From contig JAOUGX010000020.1 of assembly GCA_029865385.1 (NCBI GenBank), forward strand, positions 1-44,096: DNA of 44,096 nt. The letters are read 5' to 3'. Under the pieces are notes generated by a model. The model was not told where the DNA came from, searched no databases, and worked only from the letters and a program-made list of their open reading frames with translations. The position numbers and the translations under genes are program-made. Below are positions 1-8,894 of the stretch, in pieces. The DNA is from Gammaproteobacteria bacterium. GTDB lineage: Bacteria > Pseudomonadota > Gammaproteobacteria > Steroidobacterales > Woeseiaceae. Within the stretch, counting starts at the first letter, position 1; each line of letters starts with the position of its first letter.

Positions 1-458
1 TGGATCTTGCGCGCAACGATCTCGGCCGTGTCGCCAAAGCCGGCAGCGTAACGGTCGATCCGTATCGTGCTATCGAGCGATACAGTCATGTGATGCACAT
101 CGTCAGCGGCGTGCAGGGCGAACTCGCGCCGCAGTACGATGCGTTCGATCTTTTTGCCGCAAGTTTTCCGGCGGGTACGCTGGTCGGCGCACCGAAAGTC
201 AGGGCAATGGAGATCATTGACGAAATGGAGCAGACCGGTCGCGGCTTGTATGCAGGAACCGCCGGGTACTTCGGAGTCGGTGGCGACATGGACCAGGCGA
301 TCACGATTCGCACGCTGGTATTTCGCGGCGATGAATACAGTTTCCAGGCAGGTGCCGGCATCGTAGCCGACAGCGTGCCGCAGAAGGAATACCGCGAGGT
401 GCTGGCGAAAAGCGCCATTCTGCGAAGCGCGTTGCAGATGGCGGGAGAAGGCCTTTGA
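1..458 (+). CDS. trpE: Anthranilate synthase component I, C-terminal part (5' end outside window)
   Basis: Only about 152 C-terminal residues are present, in the frame that starts at base 3. They hold the end of the chorismate-binding fold: an NDLGRVA stretch at the start, the [18 protein letters not shown] block, the [13 protein letters not shown] block and a DQAITIRTL strand, all typical of TrpE. The enzyme uses chorismate, with ammonia from TrpG, to make anthranilate, the first step of tryptophan synthesis in the cytoplasm. The stop overlaps the proposed trpG start by 4 bases, so the two subunits are translationally coupled. The trpE promoter and any leader attenuator lie upstream and cannot be judged. 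PabB is a related alternative, but the following full trp set makes TrpE the clear choice. Confidence 0.95.
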   Translation, partial: DLARNDLGRVAKAGSVTVDPYRAIERYSHVMHIVSGVQGELAPQYDAFDLFAASFPAGTLVGAPKVRAMEIIDEMEQTGRGLYAGTAGYFGVGGDMDQAITIRTLVFRGDEYSFQAGAGIVADSVPQKEYREVLAKSAILRSALQMAGEGL

Positions 459-1045
459 GCACATCGTCTGCGAGAATGCTGCTGATCGACAACTACGATT
501 CCTTTACCTATAACCTGGTACAGGCGTTTGCGGCGCAGGGCGCGGAGGTGATGGTCTATCGCAACGACGCGATCGACACGGCTGCGGCCATTGCGTTGAA
601 GCCTACGCACCTGGTGATCTCGCCAGGACCGGGGCGTCCCGAGGATGCCGGCGTTTCGCTGGATATGATCGGCGCATTCAAGGACCTCGTTCCGCTGCTC
701 GGTGTCTGTCTTGGCCACCAGTGCCTGGTGCATTACTTTGGCGGTGCCATCGTTCGCGCCGACCGGCTGATGCATGGCAAGACCTCGATGGTTACACATG
801 ACGGGCACAGGCTCTTCGATGGCCTGTCGCAGCCGTTCGAAGCGGGACGCTATCATTCCCTGTGTGCAGAGCATTCGTCATTGCCCGACGTGCTGGAACT
901 CACTGCCGAAACCGAACAGGGAGAGATCATGGGCGTACGACACAAGACCCTGCCACTCGAAGGGGTTCAGTTTCATCCCGAGAGCGTGCTGACTCCCGAG
1001 GGCAACCGCCTGATGGCCAATTTCCTGCGCCTGAGAACGAGATGA
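455..1045 (+). CDS. trpG: Anthranilate synthase component II (glutamine amidotransferase)
   Basis: Class I glutamine amidotransferase that supplies ammonia to TrpE. The catalytic triad is visible: Cys85 in GVCLGHQ, and His174 and Glu176 in QFHPES; the N-terminal [13 protein letters not shown] and the [11 protein letters not shown] oxyanion loop are also typical. I chose the TTG at 455, which overlaps the trpE stop and has a good ribosome site (GGGAGAAGG) just before it. The ATG at 476 gives the classic MLLIDNYDS start but has a weak ribosome site, so it remains possible. The protein has 196 residues from TTG, normal for an unfused TrpG. In many bacteria the same subunit also serves PabB in folate synthesis; that is not testable here. 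Confidence 0.95.
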   Translation: MSTSSARMLLIDNYDSFTYNLVQAFAAQGAEVMVYRNDAIDTAAAIALKPTHLVISPGPGRPEDAGVSLDMIGAFKDLVPLLGVCLGHQCLVHYFGGAIVRADRLMHGKTSMVTHDGHRLFDGLSQPFEAGRYHSLCAEHSSLPDVLELTAETEQGEIMGVRHKTLPLEGVQFHPESVLTPEGNRLMANFLRLRTR

Positions 1046-2070
1046 GCAGTCCTTACGCTGCCATGCTGAATTCACTGCTCGACGGGAATTCGCTCAGCGA
1101 AGCCGAAGCCGCGTCGGTCATGCATGCGATGGCGGCCGATGACATGCCGCCGGCGGTGGCCGGCGCACTGCTTGCGGGCATGCGCGCGAAAGGCGAGACA
1201 GCCGAGGAGATTCGCGGTTTTGCGACCGCCATGCGTGCCCTTGCATTGCACCCGGCGATACCCGACGGTACGCCGACGGTCGACACGGTTGGCACCGGAG
1301 GCGACGGGTCGGGAAGTTTAAATCTGTCGACTGGCGCCGGGCTGCTAGCCGCGGCTTGCGGCGCGCGGGTCGTCAAACACGGCAATCGTTCGATATCCAG
1401 CCGCTCCGGCAGCGCCGATGTGCTGGAGAGCCTGGGAATGCCGTTGCCGCTGGACGAAAAAGCCGCCATCAGTTGCCTGCAGGAGACCAACTTCACGTTT
1501 CTGTTTGCGCCGGCCTATCACCCGGCCATGAAGGCAATCATGCCGGTGCGCACGGCGCTCGGTGTTCGAACGGTTTTCAACATACTCGGCCCGCTGACCA
1601 ATCCGGCCGCGCCGCCGTTCCAGCTGATCGGCGCATTCAGTCCAGAGACTGCGAAGTTGATGGCAAATGCGCTGGCCGGCATGCCGATAGAGCGCGCGTT
1701 CGTGGTGCACGGTGAGCCCGGCTGGGATGAAGCGACTCCGGCAGGTGAGTTCGTTCTCTACGACGTAAGGCCGGGGCAGGTGCAGGAAACGCATCGCTCC
1801 CCCGAGGACTATGGCATGTCGCGTTGTGCCCCGGCCGATCTTGCCGGCGGCGACGCGCAACACAATGCGGCGGAACTCGCGCGCGTTTTCAATGGTGAGG
1901 ATAAGGGTGCGCATCGCGATGCACTTCTGATGGGCACCTCGCTGGTGCTCGAGGTGCTTGGCAAAGCAACAAGCGCCAAAGACGGCGCAGCAATGGCGGC
2001 CGCTGCAATCGACGATGGATCGGCGGCGTCCTTCCTGAGAAAACTGGCGGGGCATTTCGCAAAGCGATGA
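1042..2070 (+). CDS. trpD: Anthranilate phosphoribosyltransferase
   Basis: Transfers phosphoribose from PRPP to anthranilate. The protein has 342 residues, the usual length for a stand-alone TrpD. The diagnostic glycine-rich PRPP loop [15 protein letters not shown] follows the helical N-terminal domain, then [18 protein letters not shown] (anthranilate and magnesium contacts) and LGPLTNPA. The ATG at 1042 overlaps the trpG stop as ATGA. A longer open frame exists upstream, but it only reads through trpG and lacks family similarity. TrpG and TrpD are separate genes here, unlike the fused TrpGD of Escherichia coli. Confidence 0.97.
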   Translation: MSSPYAAMLNSLLDGNSLSEAEAASVMHAMAADDMPPAVAGALLAGMRAKGETAEEIRGFATAMRALALHPAIPDGTPTVDTVGTGGDGSGSLNLSTGAGLLAAACGARVVKHGNRSISSRSGSADVLESLGMPLPLDEKAAISCLQETNFTFLFAPAYHPAMKAIMPVRTALGVRTVFNILGPLTNPAAPPFQLIGAFSPETAKLMANALAGMPIERAFVVHGEPGWDEATPAGEFVLYDVRPGQVQETHRSPEDYGMSRCAPADLAGGDAQHNAAELARVFNGEDKGAHRDALLMGTSLVLEVLGKATSAKDGAAMAAAAIDDGSAASFLRKLAGHFAKR

Positions 2071-2885
2071 GCGACTTCCTGCAGCAAATGGCGCTGGCAA
2101 GCAGGGAGCGTGCAGCCGCGATCCGCGCCGAAATCAATTCCGCGGCGCTGGATCTGCCGATCCTGCCGCTGAAGTTGCGTGGCTTCGATCTGATAGCCGA
2201 AATCAAGGACAGCTCGCCATCGGAAGGTGCGCTGGCGAAGAGCGGCGCTGATCGGGCGGCACGTGCGCGTGACTATGCTGCTGGCGGCGCGGCCGCGATT
2301 TCCGTACTGACAGAGCCATCGAAATTTTCCGGCGACCTCGCGCATCTGCGTGACGTGGTGAGTGCTGTATCCGGCCGCGGCATTCCGGTCATGCGCAAGG
2401 ACTTCCTCGTCGATCCGCTGCAGGTTCTCGAGGCGCGCGACTGCGGTGCAAGCGGAATTCTACTTATCGCCGCGATGTTGTCCGATGTGCAACTGCAATC
2501 GATGCTGGCCTGTGCATATGAGCATTCGATGTTCGTTTTGCTCGAGGCGTTTGACGAATCCGACCTGGATCGTTGCAACGCGCTGCTGGAGAGCGACAGG
2601 CACCTGACCCATGCACAAGACAACAGTCTGCTGATCGGCATTAATTCGCGGAACCTGCGCACGCTCGCCGTGGATCCGGGGAGACTCGCGAAACTGTCGT
2701 CGCATCTGCCGGAAAATACGGTCTGCGTGGCCGAGAGCGGTATCGCGAATGCGCAGGATGCGGCGAAAGCCCGCGAACTCGGCTACGGCGTCGCACTGGT
2801 CGGCACGGCCCTGATGAAAAGCGAAAAGCCGGCGAAACTGATTGCCGAGATGCTCGATGCCGGCCGGCGCAAGGTGGCAGCGTGA
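2067..2885 (+). CDS. trpC: Indole-3-glycerol phosphate synthase
   Basis: Closes the indole ring from carboxyphenylamino-deoxyribulose phosphate. The 272-residue TIM barrel carries the family's active-site blocks in order: AEIKDSSPSEG (Glu and Lys of the first strand), MRKDFLVD (catalytic Lys), LLEAFD, GINSRNL (Asn) and AESGI (Glu and Ser). The SPS motif is followed by Glu rather than the more usual Lys, a variation outside the strict catalytic set. It overlaps trpD by 4 bases (ATGA). It is not fused to trpF, whereas in enterobacteria the two form one protein. Confidence 0.97.
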   Translation: MSDFLQQMALASRERAAAIRAEINSAALDLPILPLKLRGFDLIAEIKDSSPSEGALAKSGADRAARARDYAAGGAAAISVLTEPSKFSGDLAHLRDVVSAVSGRGIPVMRKDFLVDPLQVLEARDCGASGILLIAAMLSDVQLQSMLACAYEHSMFVLLEAFDESDLDRCNALLESDRHLTHAQDNSLLIGINSRNLRTLAVDPGRLAKLSSHLPENTVCVAESGIANAQDAAKARELGYGVALVGTALMKSEKPAKLIAEMLDAGRRKVAA

Positions 2886-3490
2886 GTTTGCTCGTAAAGA
2901 TCTGCGGCATGACTCAGGCAGAGACGGTCGACGCGGCAATGCGTTGCGGTGCCGATGCACTCGGTTTTGTGTTCGCGGAGTCGCCGCGTCGTGTGACGCC
3001 ACAACAGGCAAAACTGGCCGCTAACGACATCTCTTCGCATGTGTTGCGAGTGGCAGTCATGCGGCATCCCAAGCCACACGAGTGGCGCGAAGTTCTGGAC
3101 GTTTTTCGGCCGGATGTGTTGCAGACCGATGCCGCCGATTTCGAATATCTGGATGTGCCGACGCATATTCGCCGCTGGCCCGTCGTCCGGGAAGGCGATG
3201 GCGTGTTGGCGTTGCCGCAGGAATTTGTTTACGAGGGCAAAAAGAGCGGCCAGGGCGAAACCGTGGACTGGGGCGTTGCGGCGGCACTGGCTCGCAGAGG
3301 CCGCATGATCCTGGCCGGTGGGCTTGATGCCAACAACGTCGCAGAAGCCATCCGGACAGTGCGGCCGTTTGGCGTCGATGTGTCGAGCGCGGTCGAATCC
3401 GCACCGGGCAGAAAAGACGCAAAGAAGATAGGGCAATTCATCAACGCGGTTCGCGCCGCACAAGCAGGAAAAGTTATTCATGAAATCTGA
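2882..3490 (+). CDS. trpF: Phosphoribosylanthranilate isomerase
   Basis: Amadori rearrangement of phosphoribosylanthranilate. The 202-residue single-domain barrel starts with the family signature LVKICGMT, whose Cys is the general base, and ends with the phosphate-binding strands LAGGLDANNVAEAI and FGVDVSSAVE, which contains the catalytic Asp. The start is GTG at 2882, overlapping the trpC stop as GTGA. The stop lies 11 bases inside trpB. Its low-efficiency start inside an overlapped gene suggests that translation depends on ribosomes arriving from trpC. Confidence 0.96.
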   Translation: MSLLVKICGMTQAETVDAAMRCGADALGFVFAESPRRVTPQQAKLAANDISSHVLRVAVMRHPKPHEWREVLDVFRPDVLQTDAADFEYLDVPTHIRRWPVVREGDGVLALPQEFVYEGKKSGQGETVDWGVAAALARRGRMILAGGLDANNVAEAIRTVRPFGVDVSSAVESAPGRKDAKKIGQFINAVRAAQAGKVIHEI

Positions 3491-4733
3491 GCTGACGGCA
3501 GCGGACAAAGAGCGTTTGATGCGCGCATCGATCAGGGGCGAACTGCCGGACAAGCGCGGAAGATTCGGCCCCTTCGGCGGGCGATACGTTCCGGAGACGC
3601 TGGTCCCCGCGTTCGAAAGCCTTGAAGCCGGAATCGCGAAGCACTTGCACAGCGACGAGTTCCAGACAGCGTATCGGCGAGAGTTGCGCGAGTGGGTTGG
3701 TCGCCCGACGGCCCTGACATTCGCGCCGCGCCTCAGCGAACGCTGGGGAACAGAAGTGTGGTTGAAGCGCGAGGACCTCGCGCACACCGGCGCGCACAAA
3801 ATCAACAACGCAATCGGCCAGGCGTTGCTCGCCAAACGGCTCGGCGCAAAACGCGTCATTGCAGAAACCGGCGCGGGTCAGCACGGCGTGGCTTCGGCGG
3901 CGGCCTGCGCGAGAGTGGGCCTGCCTTGTCGTGTGTACATGGGTGCGGTCGACATCGAGCGACAGGCGCCGAATGTCGATCGCATGAACCGGCTGGGCGC
4001 GGAAGTTTTCCCGGTCGAAAGCGGAGACAAGACATTGCGTGCGGCGATAGACGAGGCGCTGCGCGAATGGGTGTCGGATCCTTCCGGCATCTACTACCTG
4101 CTGGGATCGGCGGTTGGCGCACACCCTTATCCCTACCTCGTGCGCGAGCTGCAATCCGTTATCGGCGCCGAGGCGCGGCAACAGATGATCGACTTTGCCG
4201 GCGGTTTGCCCGACGTTGCATTTGCCTGTGTCGGCGGCGGCTCGAATGCCATCGGACTTTTCTATCCAATGCTCGGTGACGATATCGAGCTGATCGGGGT
4301 CGAAGCCGGCGGCACGGGCTCGGGTCTCGGGCAAAATGCAGCGACACTCGCGACAGGCACACCCGGCGTATTGCAGGGATCGTATTCGATCATCCTGCAG
4401 GACAGTGACGGCAATGTTCAGGAGACGCATTCGATATCGGCGGGCCTGGATTACTCCGGCGTCGGTCCCGAGCACGCGTTGCTGCAGGCAGTGGGTCGTG
4501 TGACCTACGTTGCAGCGAGCGACAACGAGGCACTGGAAGCGCTCGAAGAGCTGTGTGAGACGGAAGGGATTCTGACCGCACTCGAAACGGCACACGCTTA
4601 CGCGGCAGCGAAGAAATGGTCGAAAGAAAATCCGGGCAAACGCGTGCTGATTGGCAACTCGGGACGCGGCGACAAGGACATGCCGACACTCAATAAAATT
4701 CCGCCGAGGACGATACGCCATGCAGGCGCATGA
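3480..4733 (+). CDS. trpB: Tryptophan synthase beta chain
   Basis: PLP enzyme that joins indole and serine to give tryptophan; works as an alpha2-beta2 complex with TrpA and receives indole through an internal channel. The protein has 417 residues, slightly longer than the family norm of about 400. Visible landmarks are GRFGPFGGRYVPETL near the N-terminus, HTGAHKINNA with the PLP-binding Lys107, AETGAGQHG, the phosphate loop CVGGGSNAIG, and GRGDKDM near the end. This is the canonical TrpB1 type that pairs with TrpA. It overlaps trpF by 11 and trpA by 14 bases. Confidence 0.98.
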   Translation: MKSELTAADKERLMRASIRGELPDKRGRFGPFGGRYVPETLVPAFESLEAGIAKHLHSDEFQTAYRRELREWVGRPTALTFAPRLSERWGTEVWLKREDLAHTGAHKINNAIGQALLAKRLGAKRVIAETGAGQHGVASAAACARVGLPCRVYMGAVDIERQAPNVDRMNRLGAEVFPVESGDKTLRAAIDEALREWVSDPSGIYYLLGSAVGAHPYPYLVRELQSVIGAEARQQMIDFAGGLPDVAFACVGGGSNAIGLFYPMLGDDIELIGVEAGGTGSGLGQNAATLATGTPGVLQGSYSIILQDSDGNVQETHSISAGLDYSGVGPEHALLQAVGRVTYVAASDNEALEALEELCETEGILTALETAHAYAAAKKWSKENPGKRVLIGNSGRGDKDMPTLNKIPPRTIRHAGA

Positions 4734-5490
4734 GAAAATAACGCGCGCATTGCGCGCCGCGAACGATGCCGGTCGTACGGGCCTAGTGCCTTTCATTACT
4801 GCCGGGTATCCCGATCCGGAAAAGTTCATTGAGACGCTCGCATCGATCGCGGCGGTCAGCGACGTTGTCGAACTCGGTGTGCCATTCTCTGATCCGATGG
4901 CGGACGGCATGACGATTCAGAGATCGAGCTTCAAAGCTATCGAAAACGGCGTAACGCTTAAATGGATTTTCGACAGCTTGCAGAAGTCGCACGCGAAAAT
5001 CGATGCACCGCTGGTCATGATGTCCTATCTGAATCCGCTGCTTGCATATGGACTCGACCGGCTCGCCGAAAGCTCATTGAAAACCGGCGTGTGCGGATTC
5101 ATCGTCCCGGATCTGCCGTTCGAAGAGAGCGAAGAGCTGCGCAATGCGCTGGAAGCCAAAGGGGTCGGCCTGATCCAGCTGGTTACGCCGGCCACACCTG
5201 AGACCCGCCTCAAGAAACTGGCGGGCGCATCGAAGGGTTTTCTGTATGCCGTAACGATTACCGGCATAACCGGCGGCGGAAACGGCTTGCCCGCGGGGCT
5301 CGCCGAGTATCTGGACAAAGTATCCGGGCTGTCGTCCTTGCCGGTTTGCGCCGGTTTCGGTATTCGCGAAGCGAAAGATGTTGCCAACGTCGGCAAGCAC
5401 GCCGCCGGCGCGATCGTTGGCTCGGCTCTGGTCGAAGTACTGGAGCGTGGCGAGGATGCGGCCGCATTCCTGCAATCGCTGCGTAAGTGA
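4720..5490 (+). CDS. trpA: Tryptophan synthase alpha chain
   Basis: Cleaves indole-3-glycerol phosphate to indole and glyceraldehyde-3-phosphate and passes indole to TrpB. The 256-residue barrel has Glu51 in VELGVPFSDPMADG and the catalytic Asp62 in the same motif, the PDLPFEE strand, and the phosphate loops GITGGGNGLP and GFGIREAKDV. I chose the ATG at 4720, where the conserved MQAHEKITRAL helix begins. An upstream in-frame start at 4651 lies in trpB and would add 23 residues with no family match. It is the last biosynthetic gene of the operon and overlaps the next gene by 4 bases. Confidence 0.97.
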   Translation: MQAHEKITRALRAANDAGRTGLVPFITAGYPDPEKFIETLASIAAVSDVVELGVPFSDPMADGMTIQRSSFKAIENGVTLKWIFDSLQKSHAKIDAPLVMMSYLNPLLAYGLDRLAESSLKTGVCGFIVPDLPFEESEELRNALEAKGVGLIQLVTPATPETRLKKLAGASKGFLYAVTITGITGGGNGLPAGLAEYLDKVSGLSSLPVCAGFGIREAKDVANVGKHAAGAIVGSALVEVLERGEDAAAFLQSLRK

Positions 5491-5792
5491 AGAAAGTTAC
5501 TTCCGCCGACTCGCTGGTTACGATCAGCCATTACAGGAATCTTCTCGTCAGCGAAGGAATTCCCGCCTTTATCCGCAACGAGCATCTCGGTTCGATCATC
5601 GGCGACATGCCATTTCAGCACGCCTGGCCGGAACTCTGGGTACAGAACGATCTCGACTACGATCGCGCGCTGCAACTTATCGACAAGTCACTGACAGACG
5701 AAAGCCCCTCGGCGCCGTGGCGATGCCGACACTGCAACGCCGAAAACGAAGGGCAGTTCGGCGCCTGCTGGAGCTGCGGCAAAAACGATTGA
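5487..5792 (+). CDS. DUF2007-type protein with C-terminal zinc ribbon
   Basis: A 101-residue protein that starts with GTG overlapping the trpA stop (GTGA), so it is translated as part of the trp transcript. Residues 1-70 resemble the DUF2007 'putative signal transducing protein' fold: early VTISHYRNLLVSEGIPAFIRNEHL, then the helix of YDRALQLIDK. The tail WRCRHCNAENEGQFGACWSCGKND has two CxxC pairs and is a RanBP2-like or rubredoxin-like zinc ribbon. No enzymatic residues are recognisable and the family has no settled function. The position after trpA probably reflects operon growth rather than a role in tryptophan synthesis. Confidence 0.8.
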   Translation: MKKVTSADSLVTISHYRNLLVSEGIPAFIRNEHLGSIIGDMPFQHAWPELWVQNDLDYDRALQLIDKSLTDESPSAPWRCRHCNAENEGQFGACWSCGKND

Positions 5793-5816
5793 TTCCGTCG
5801 CGCACGGCGCCCCGCA

Positions 5817-5930
5817 GGCATGCCCCAAAAAATGAAAAAATGGGGCCGGATACATTTTAAAAAAAGGGGCCGGATACATTTTCCCAGCATTGGAAAATGT
5901 ATCCGGCCCCTTTTTTTGTCAGGGCATGCC
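5817..5930. repeat. Palindromic repeat element, copy 1 (two direct plus one inverted 17-mer)
   Basis: The word GGGGCCGGATACATTTT occurs at 5842-5858 and 5866-5882, and its exact reverse complement at 5894-5910. The two direct copies are 24 bases apart, start to start. With flanking A7 and T7 the second copy and the inverted copy make a perfect 26-base-pair hairpin (5859-5884 with 5892-5917, 7-base loop). An outer inverted pair GGCATGCCC / GGGCATGCC lies at 5817-5825 and 5922-5930, the latter inside the last codons of the convergent gene. The run of T after the stem on either strand suggests it also acts as a bidirectional terminator. The same design recurs near 14.6 kb. It resembles REP-type elements mobilised by RAYT transposases, by inference only. 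Confidence 0.9.
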
Positions 5931-8027
5931 GCGCGACAGCAGTCGCGTGCCGGCAATTTCGCTCCTCAGAATGGAAGAGACTTTCTCGGCCTGCATCGGC
6001 CGGCTGATGAGGAAGCCCTGCGCGAGGTCGCAGTTACAGCTGCGCAGGAACTCGAACTGCGTAATGGTCTCCACGCCCTCGGCGGCAACTTCGATATTCA
6101 ATCCACGTGCCATCGCGATGGCAGCACGCACTATGCGCTGGTGACTGTCGTTGAATTCAACGTCCTGAATCAGCGACTGGTCGAGCACGAAGCTGTCGAT
6201 AACGCCTGTATCGAGCGAGCTGAATGAAATGTCCCGGGTACCGAAATGATCCAGTGACAACCGAACACCCAGTTTGCGCAGTCCCTGCAACGTTTCCAGT
6301 TGCGAGGAGCGATCGTCTACCAGCGTGCCGTCGCTGATCTCGAATTCGATGCAGCCGGGATCGAGCATGGTGTCGCCCAGTGCTTGCCTGACGGATTCGA
6401 CCAGCCGACCGTGGAGCAGTTGCTGTGGTGACAGGTTGATCGCCATCGCAAGGTCAGGAAGTTCGAAATGGCGCTGCCATGAAGCAAGCTGGCGACAGGC
6501 CGTCTCGATAATCCATTCACCGGTCGAATGAATGAGTCCGCTGGATTCCAGGATGCTGAGGAAGCGCGCCGGCGGCAATAACCCGAATCGCGGGTGTTGC
6601 CATCGAACCAGCGCTTCGAGACCGATCAGGCGCCCGGAATTGACGTCTATGCGTGGCTGGTAATGCAGCACGAATTCGTTACGGACCAGCGCATGACGCA
6701 ATCCGATCTCCAACTCCTCGTGCTGTTCGAGTTTCTTGTTCAGCGAGCTCGAGTAGTACTGAAAGCGATTGCCGCCACGCTTCTTGGCCTGGTACATCGC
6801 AAGATCGGCCGCCTTGATCAGGCGCTCCGCCTGGTCACCTGCGCCCGGATGAATGGCGATACCCACGCTGGGCGTCGCATAGACCTCGCTGTTGCCGATC
6901 TCGTATTTCTCGGACAAGACCAGCACCAGCTTTTGCGCTGCTGCTGCTGCATTCGGCGAATCGCCGAAGTCCTCCAGGCAGACGACGAATTCGTCGCCGC
7001 CCCAGCGACCGGAGAAATCACCTATGCGCAGGTTCTTCGTCAGCCGGTCGGCGACCTGCTTCAATAGCTGATCGCCGATGTCATGGCCCAGTGTGTCGTT
7101 GACCGACTTGAATCGATCGAGATCGATAAATAGTACGGCGATCGGCCTGCCATTGCGTTGGCTGCGACCTATGGCCTTTTCCAGGTGCCGCGTGAACAGG
7201 CGGCGATTGGGCAATAGCGTCAGGTCGTCATACTGTGCGCGCTTTTCAAGCTCCACGGTGCGGCGGACTATGTCCGTTACATCGCGAAAGGTAATAACGC
7301 CGCCGACCAGCGACCGGCTGCTGTCGTACAGGCCCTGACCATTGATGCTGAGAACGACATCGATCTGGCCCTGCATCTTGTAAACGGCTGTCTGGTTCGA
7401 AAACTTCTCGCCGGTGCGCGCTTTGTACAAAGGCCTCTGGTCGGGTTCGATGCGTTCGACGCCGTCGGCCGTGTAACTACAGAATGAGCGCGCCCACTCG
7501 GCGTCCGGCAGTATCCGTGACGACAGTCCGAGCATCGAGCGCGCCGCAGGATTGATATCCAGCACATGACCCTGCTGATCGACGACCATGACACCGTCAT
7601 TGATGCTGCTGAGAATCGAAAGGACGGAACTGTCGGTGTCCGATAACCTCGCCAGCAGCCGGTGACGCTGGATAGCGTGATCGAAAATGGCTTCCTGCTC
7701 GAGTTCTCCGGTATCGTCGATGCATATACTGGCCTGTGCGCCTGCCCTGACTGCGGCAACGCCACGATGTTCTTTCTCGCGTGTCGTCAATGCGACCACC
7801 GGGTAAAGTCGCAGGGAATTCAGGAGTGACGGCAAGGTTTGCCCCGACTGCACCAGCGCGGGTCCTACCTCGATGAGGATCAGGTCGATGCGATGGCCGG
7901 CCGGGTCGGGAACACTGAATTGCTCCGATTGGGCGAGGTTTTCGCAGACTGGCAGCGTCTTAAGTTTTTCCAGGTACCCGGCTGCGAACTCGCCTCGTCC
8001 GAGGTACAGAATAGAATGCCCACCCAT
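5919..8027 (-). CDS. PAS-GGDEF-EAL protein with degenerate EAL domain
   Basis: Cytoplasmic 702-residue cyclic-di-GMP protein. Residues 1-125 look like a receiver fold without a normal phospho-Asp (LIEVGP instead of an LLD-type strand). A PAS domain spans about 130-255, GGDEF about 265-425 and EAL about 435-690. GGDEF is intact at 343-347, with an RxxD inhibitory site (RIGD, 334-337) five residues before it, so diguanylate cyclase activity with product feedback is likely. The EAL triplet (471-473), Asn531, Glu650 and Gln670 are kept. The metal-binding DD pair is DH (593-594), and the conserved Lys of the KID motif is Val614. Phosphodiesterase activity is therefore doubtful, and the domain may be a sensor. 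It is divergent from the sigma gene. Confidence 0.93.
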   Translation of the reverse strand: MGGHSILYLGRGEFAAGYLEKLKTLPVCENLAQSEQFSVPDPAGHRIDLILIEVGPALVQSGQTLPSLLNSLRLYPVVALTTREKEHRGVAAVRAGAQASICIDDTGELEQEAIFDHAIQRHRLLARLSDTDSSVLSILSSINDGVMVVDQQGHVLDINPAARSMLGLSSRILPDAEWARSFCSYTADGVERIEPDQRPLYKARTGEKFSNQTAVYKMQGQIDVVLSINGQGLYDSSRSLVGGVITFRDVTDIVRRTVELEKRAQYDDLTLLPNRRLFTRHLEKAIGRSQRNGRPIAVLFIDLDRFKSVNDTLGHDIGDQLLKQVADRLTKNLRIGDFSGRWGGDEFVVCLEDFGDSPNAAAAAQKLVLVLSEKYEIGNSEVYATPSVGIAIHPGAGDQAERLIKAADLAMYQAKKRGGNRFQYYSSSLNKKLEQHEELEIGLRHALVRNEFVLHYQPRIDVNSGRLIGLEALVRWQHPRFGLLPPARFLSILESSGLIHSTGEWIIETACRQLASWQRHFELPDLAMAINLSPQQLLHGRLVESVRQALGDTMLDPGCIEFEISDGTLVDDRSSQLETLQGLRKLGVRLSLDHFGTRDISFSSLDTGVIDSFVLDQSLIQDVEFNDSHQRIVRAAIAMARGLNIEVAAEGVETITQFEFLRSCNCDLAQGFLISRPMQAEKVSSILRSEIAGTRLLSRGMP

Positions 8028-8211
8028 CAGTGTTGTACCGCTCCCGTCGGCAACTTAGCCACAAGCTGTACTTCTGAGCCGGAATTCGGGCAAGTCATTA
8101 TCTGTGCCATAGTTGTTATTCTTGAGCATTCCGCCACCGTAGCAGTGGCGCCGGTAAAGGCCATACGCATCATACCAGAATCACGTTAAAACTCAGTCTG
8201 ATATCAACAAT

Positions 8212-8239
8212 TTGGCGCGGCTGCCGGCCATTGTATAAA
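8212..8239 (+). promoter_or_regulatory. Possible sigma70-type promoter for the sigma/anti-sigma operon
   Basis: TTGGCG at 8212-8217 and TATAAA at 8234-8239 are separated by 16 bases and sit about 50 bases before the TTG start of the sigma gene. This is the best match in the 264-base divergent gap; no second candidate was aligned for the opposite gene. It is a consensus match by eye only. Confidence 0.35.
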
Positions 8240-8291
8240 CGAATGATGCACGGTCGACATCAAACCACCAAAGCGAACGGAGACAGGACCA

Positions 8292-8894
8292 TTGGAATTG
8301 CTGATGGCGGCCGGCGAAACCGACAGGGTTTCTGAGGATGCGCCGGTGACAGAGGAGCTTGTAAAGGACGAGGGGTACTGGGTTGAAAGGGCCCAGGACG
8401 GGGACGTCGCGGCGTTCGAAGTGCTTTACAGGGCAAATATCGACCGGGTCTATGCGCTGTGTCTTCGCATGACGGCCAACGTGGCCGAAGCGGAAGACTG
8501 TTCGCAGGACGCGTTTATCCAGGCTTGGCAACAACTGTCGAAATTCCGCGGCGACAGTGCGTTTGCTACCTGGTTGCATCGGGTTGCCGTCAATTCGGTG
8601 CTGGGGCGAATGCGCAAGGCTCGCAGAGAACGCGATCGTGTTGAAGCGGTATTCGATATTTCGCCGTTTACGGAAAGCATTGGCGACGATGCGGAGTTTC
8701 AGGATCTGGAAAAGGCAATGGACAGCCTGCCCGACGGTGCAAGACATGTATTCGTTTTGAATGCGGTGTACGGCTACAGCCACGATGAAACCGGTGCGAT
8801 GCTCGGCATCGCGGCAGGAACCAGCAAGGCCCAGTTACATCGCGCCAGACGGCTGCTCGCAGAGCAGCTGCAAACACAAAGTGGTGCAGCATGA
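8292..8894 (+). CDS. ECF-family RNA polymerase sigma factor (RpoE-like)
   Basis: A 200-residue sigma factor. Region 2 spans about 35-100 (DVAAFEVLYRANIDRVYALCLRM, then AEDCSQDAFIQAWQQLSKFRGDSAFATWLHRVAVN). Region 4 spans about 135-190 (DLEKAMDSLPDGARHVFVLNAVYGYSHDETGAMLGIAAGTSKAQLHRAR), with a helix-turn-helix. I took the TTG at 8292 because a GGAGACAGG ribosome site lies before it; the ATG at 8304 is a possible alternative. It overlaps the anti-sigma gene by 4 bases (ATGA), the usual arrangement for a sigma held by its membrane partner. The following DUF4097 gene is a likely target or co-operon member. Confidence 0.9.
   Translation: MELLMAAGETDRVSEDAPVTEELVKDEGYWVERAQDGDVAAFEVLYRANIDRVYALCLRMTANVAEAEDCSQDAFIQAWQQLSKFRGDSAFATWLHRVAVNSVLGRMRKARRERDRVEAVFDISPFTESIGDDAEFQDLEKAMDSLPDGARHVFVLNAVYGYSHDETGAMLGIAAGTSKAQLHRARRLLAEQLQTQSGAA

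Noticed and set aside
862-1041. An extended N-terminus for TrpD
   Set aside because: It reads through trpG in another frame with Arg-rich sequence; the ATG at 1042 gives a normal TrpD with ATGA coupling.
3474-4910. A 478-codon open frame on the minus strand across trpB
   Set aside because: It is antisense to trpB, has no family motifs, and arises from GC-rich codon use.
5842-5910. Short regularly spaced repeats that might be a CRISPR array
   Set aside because: Only two direct copies with a 7-base A-rich spacer and one inverted copy; no spacers of proper size and no cas genes.
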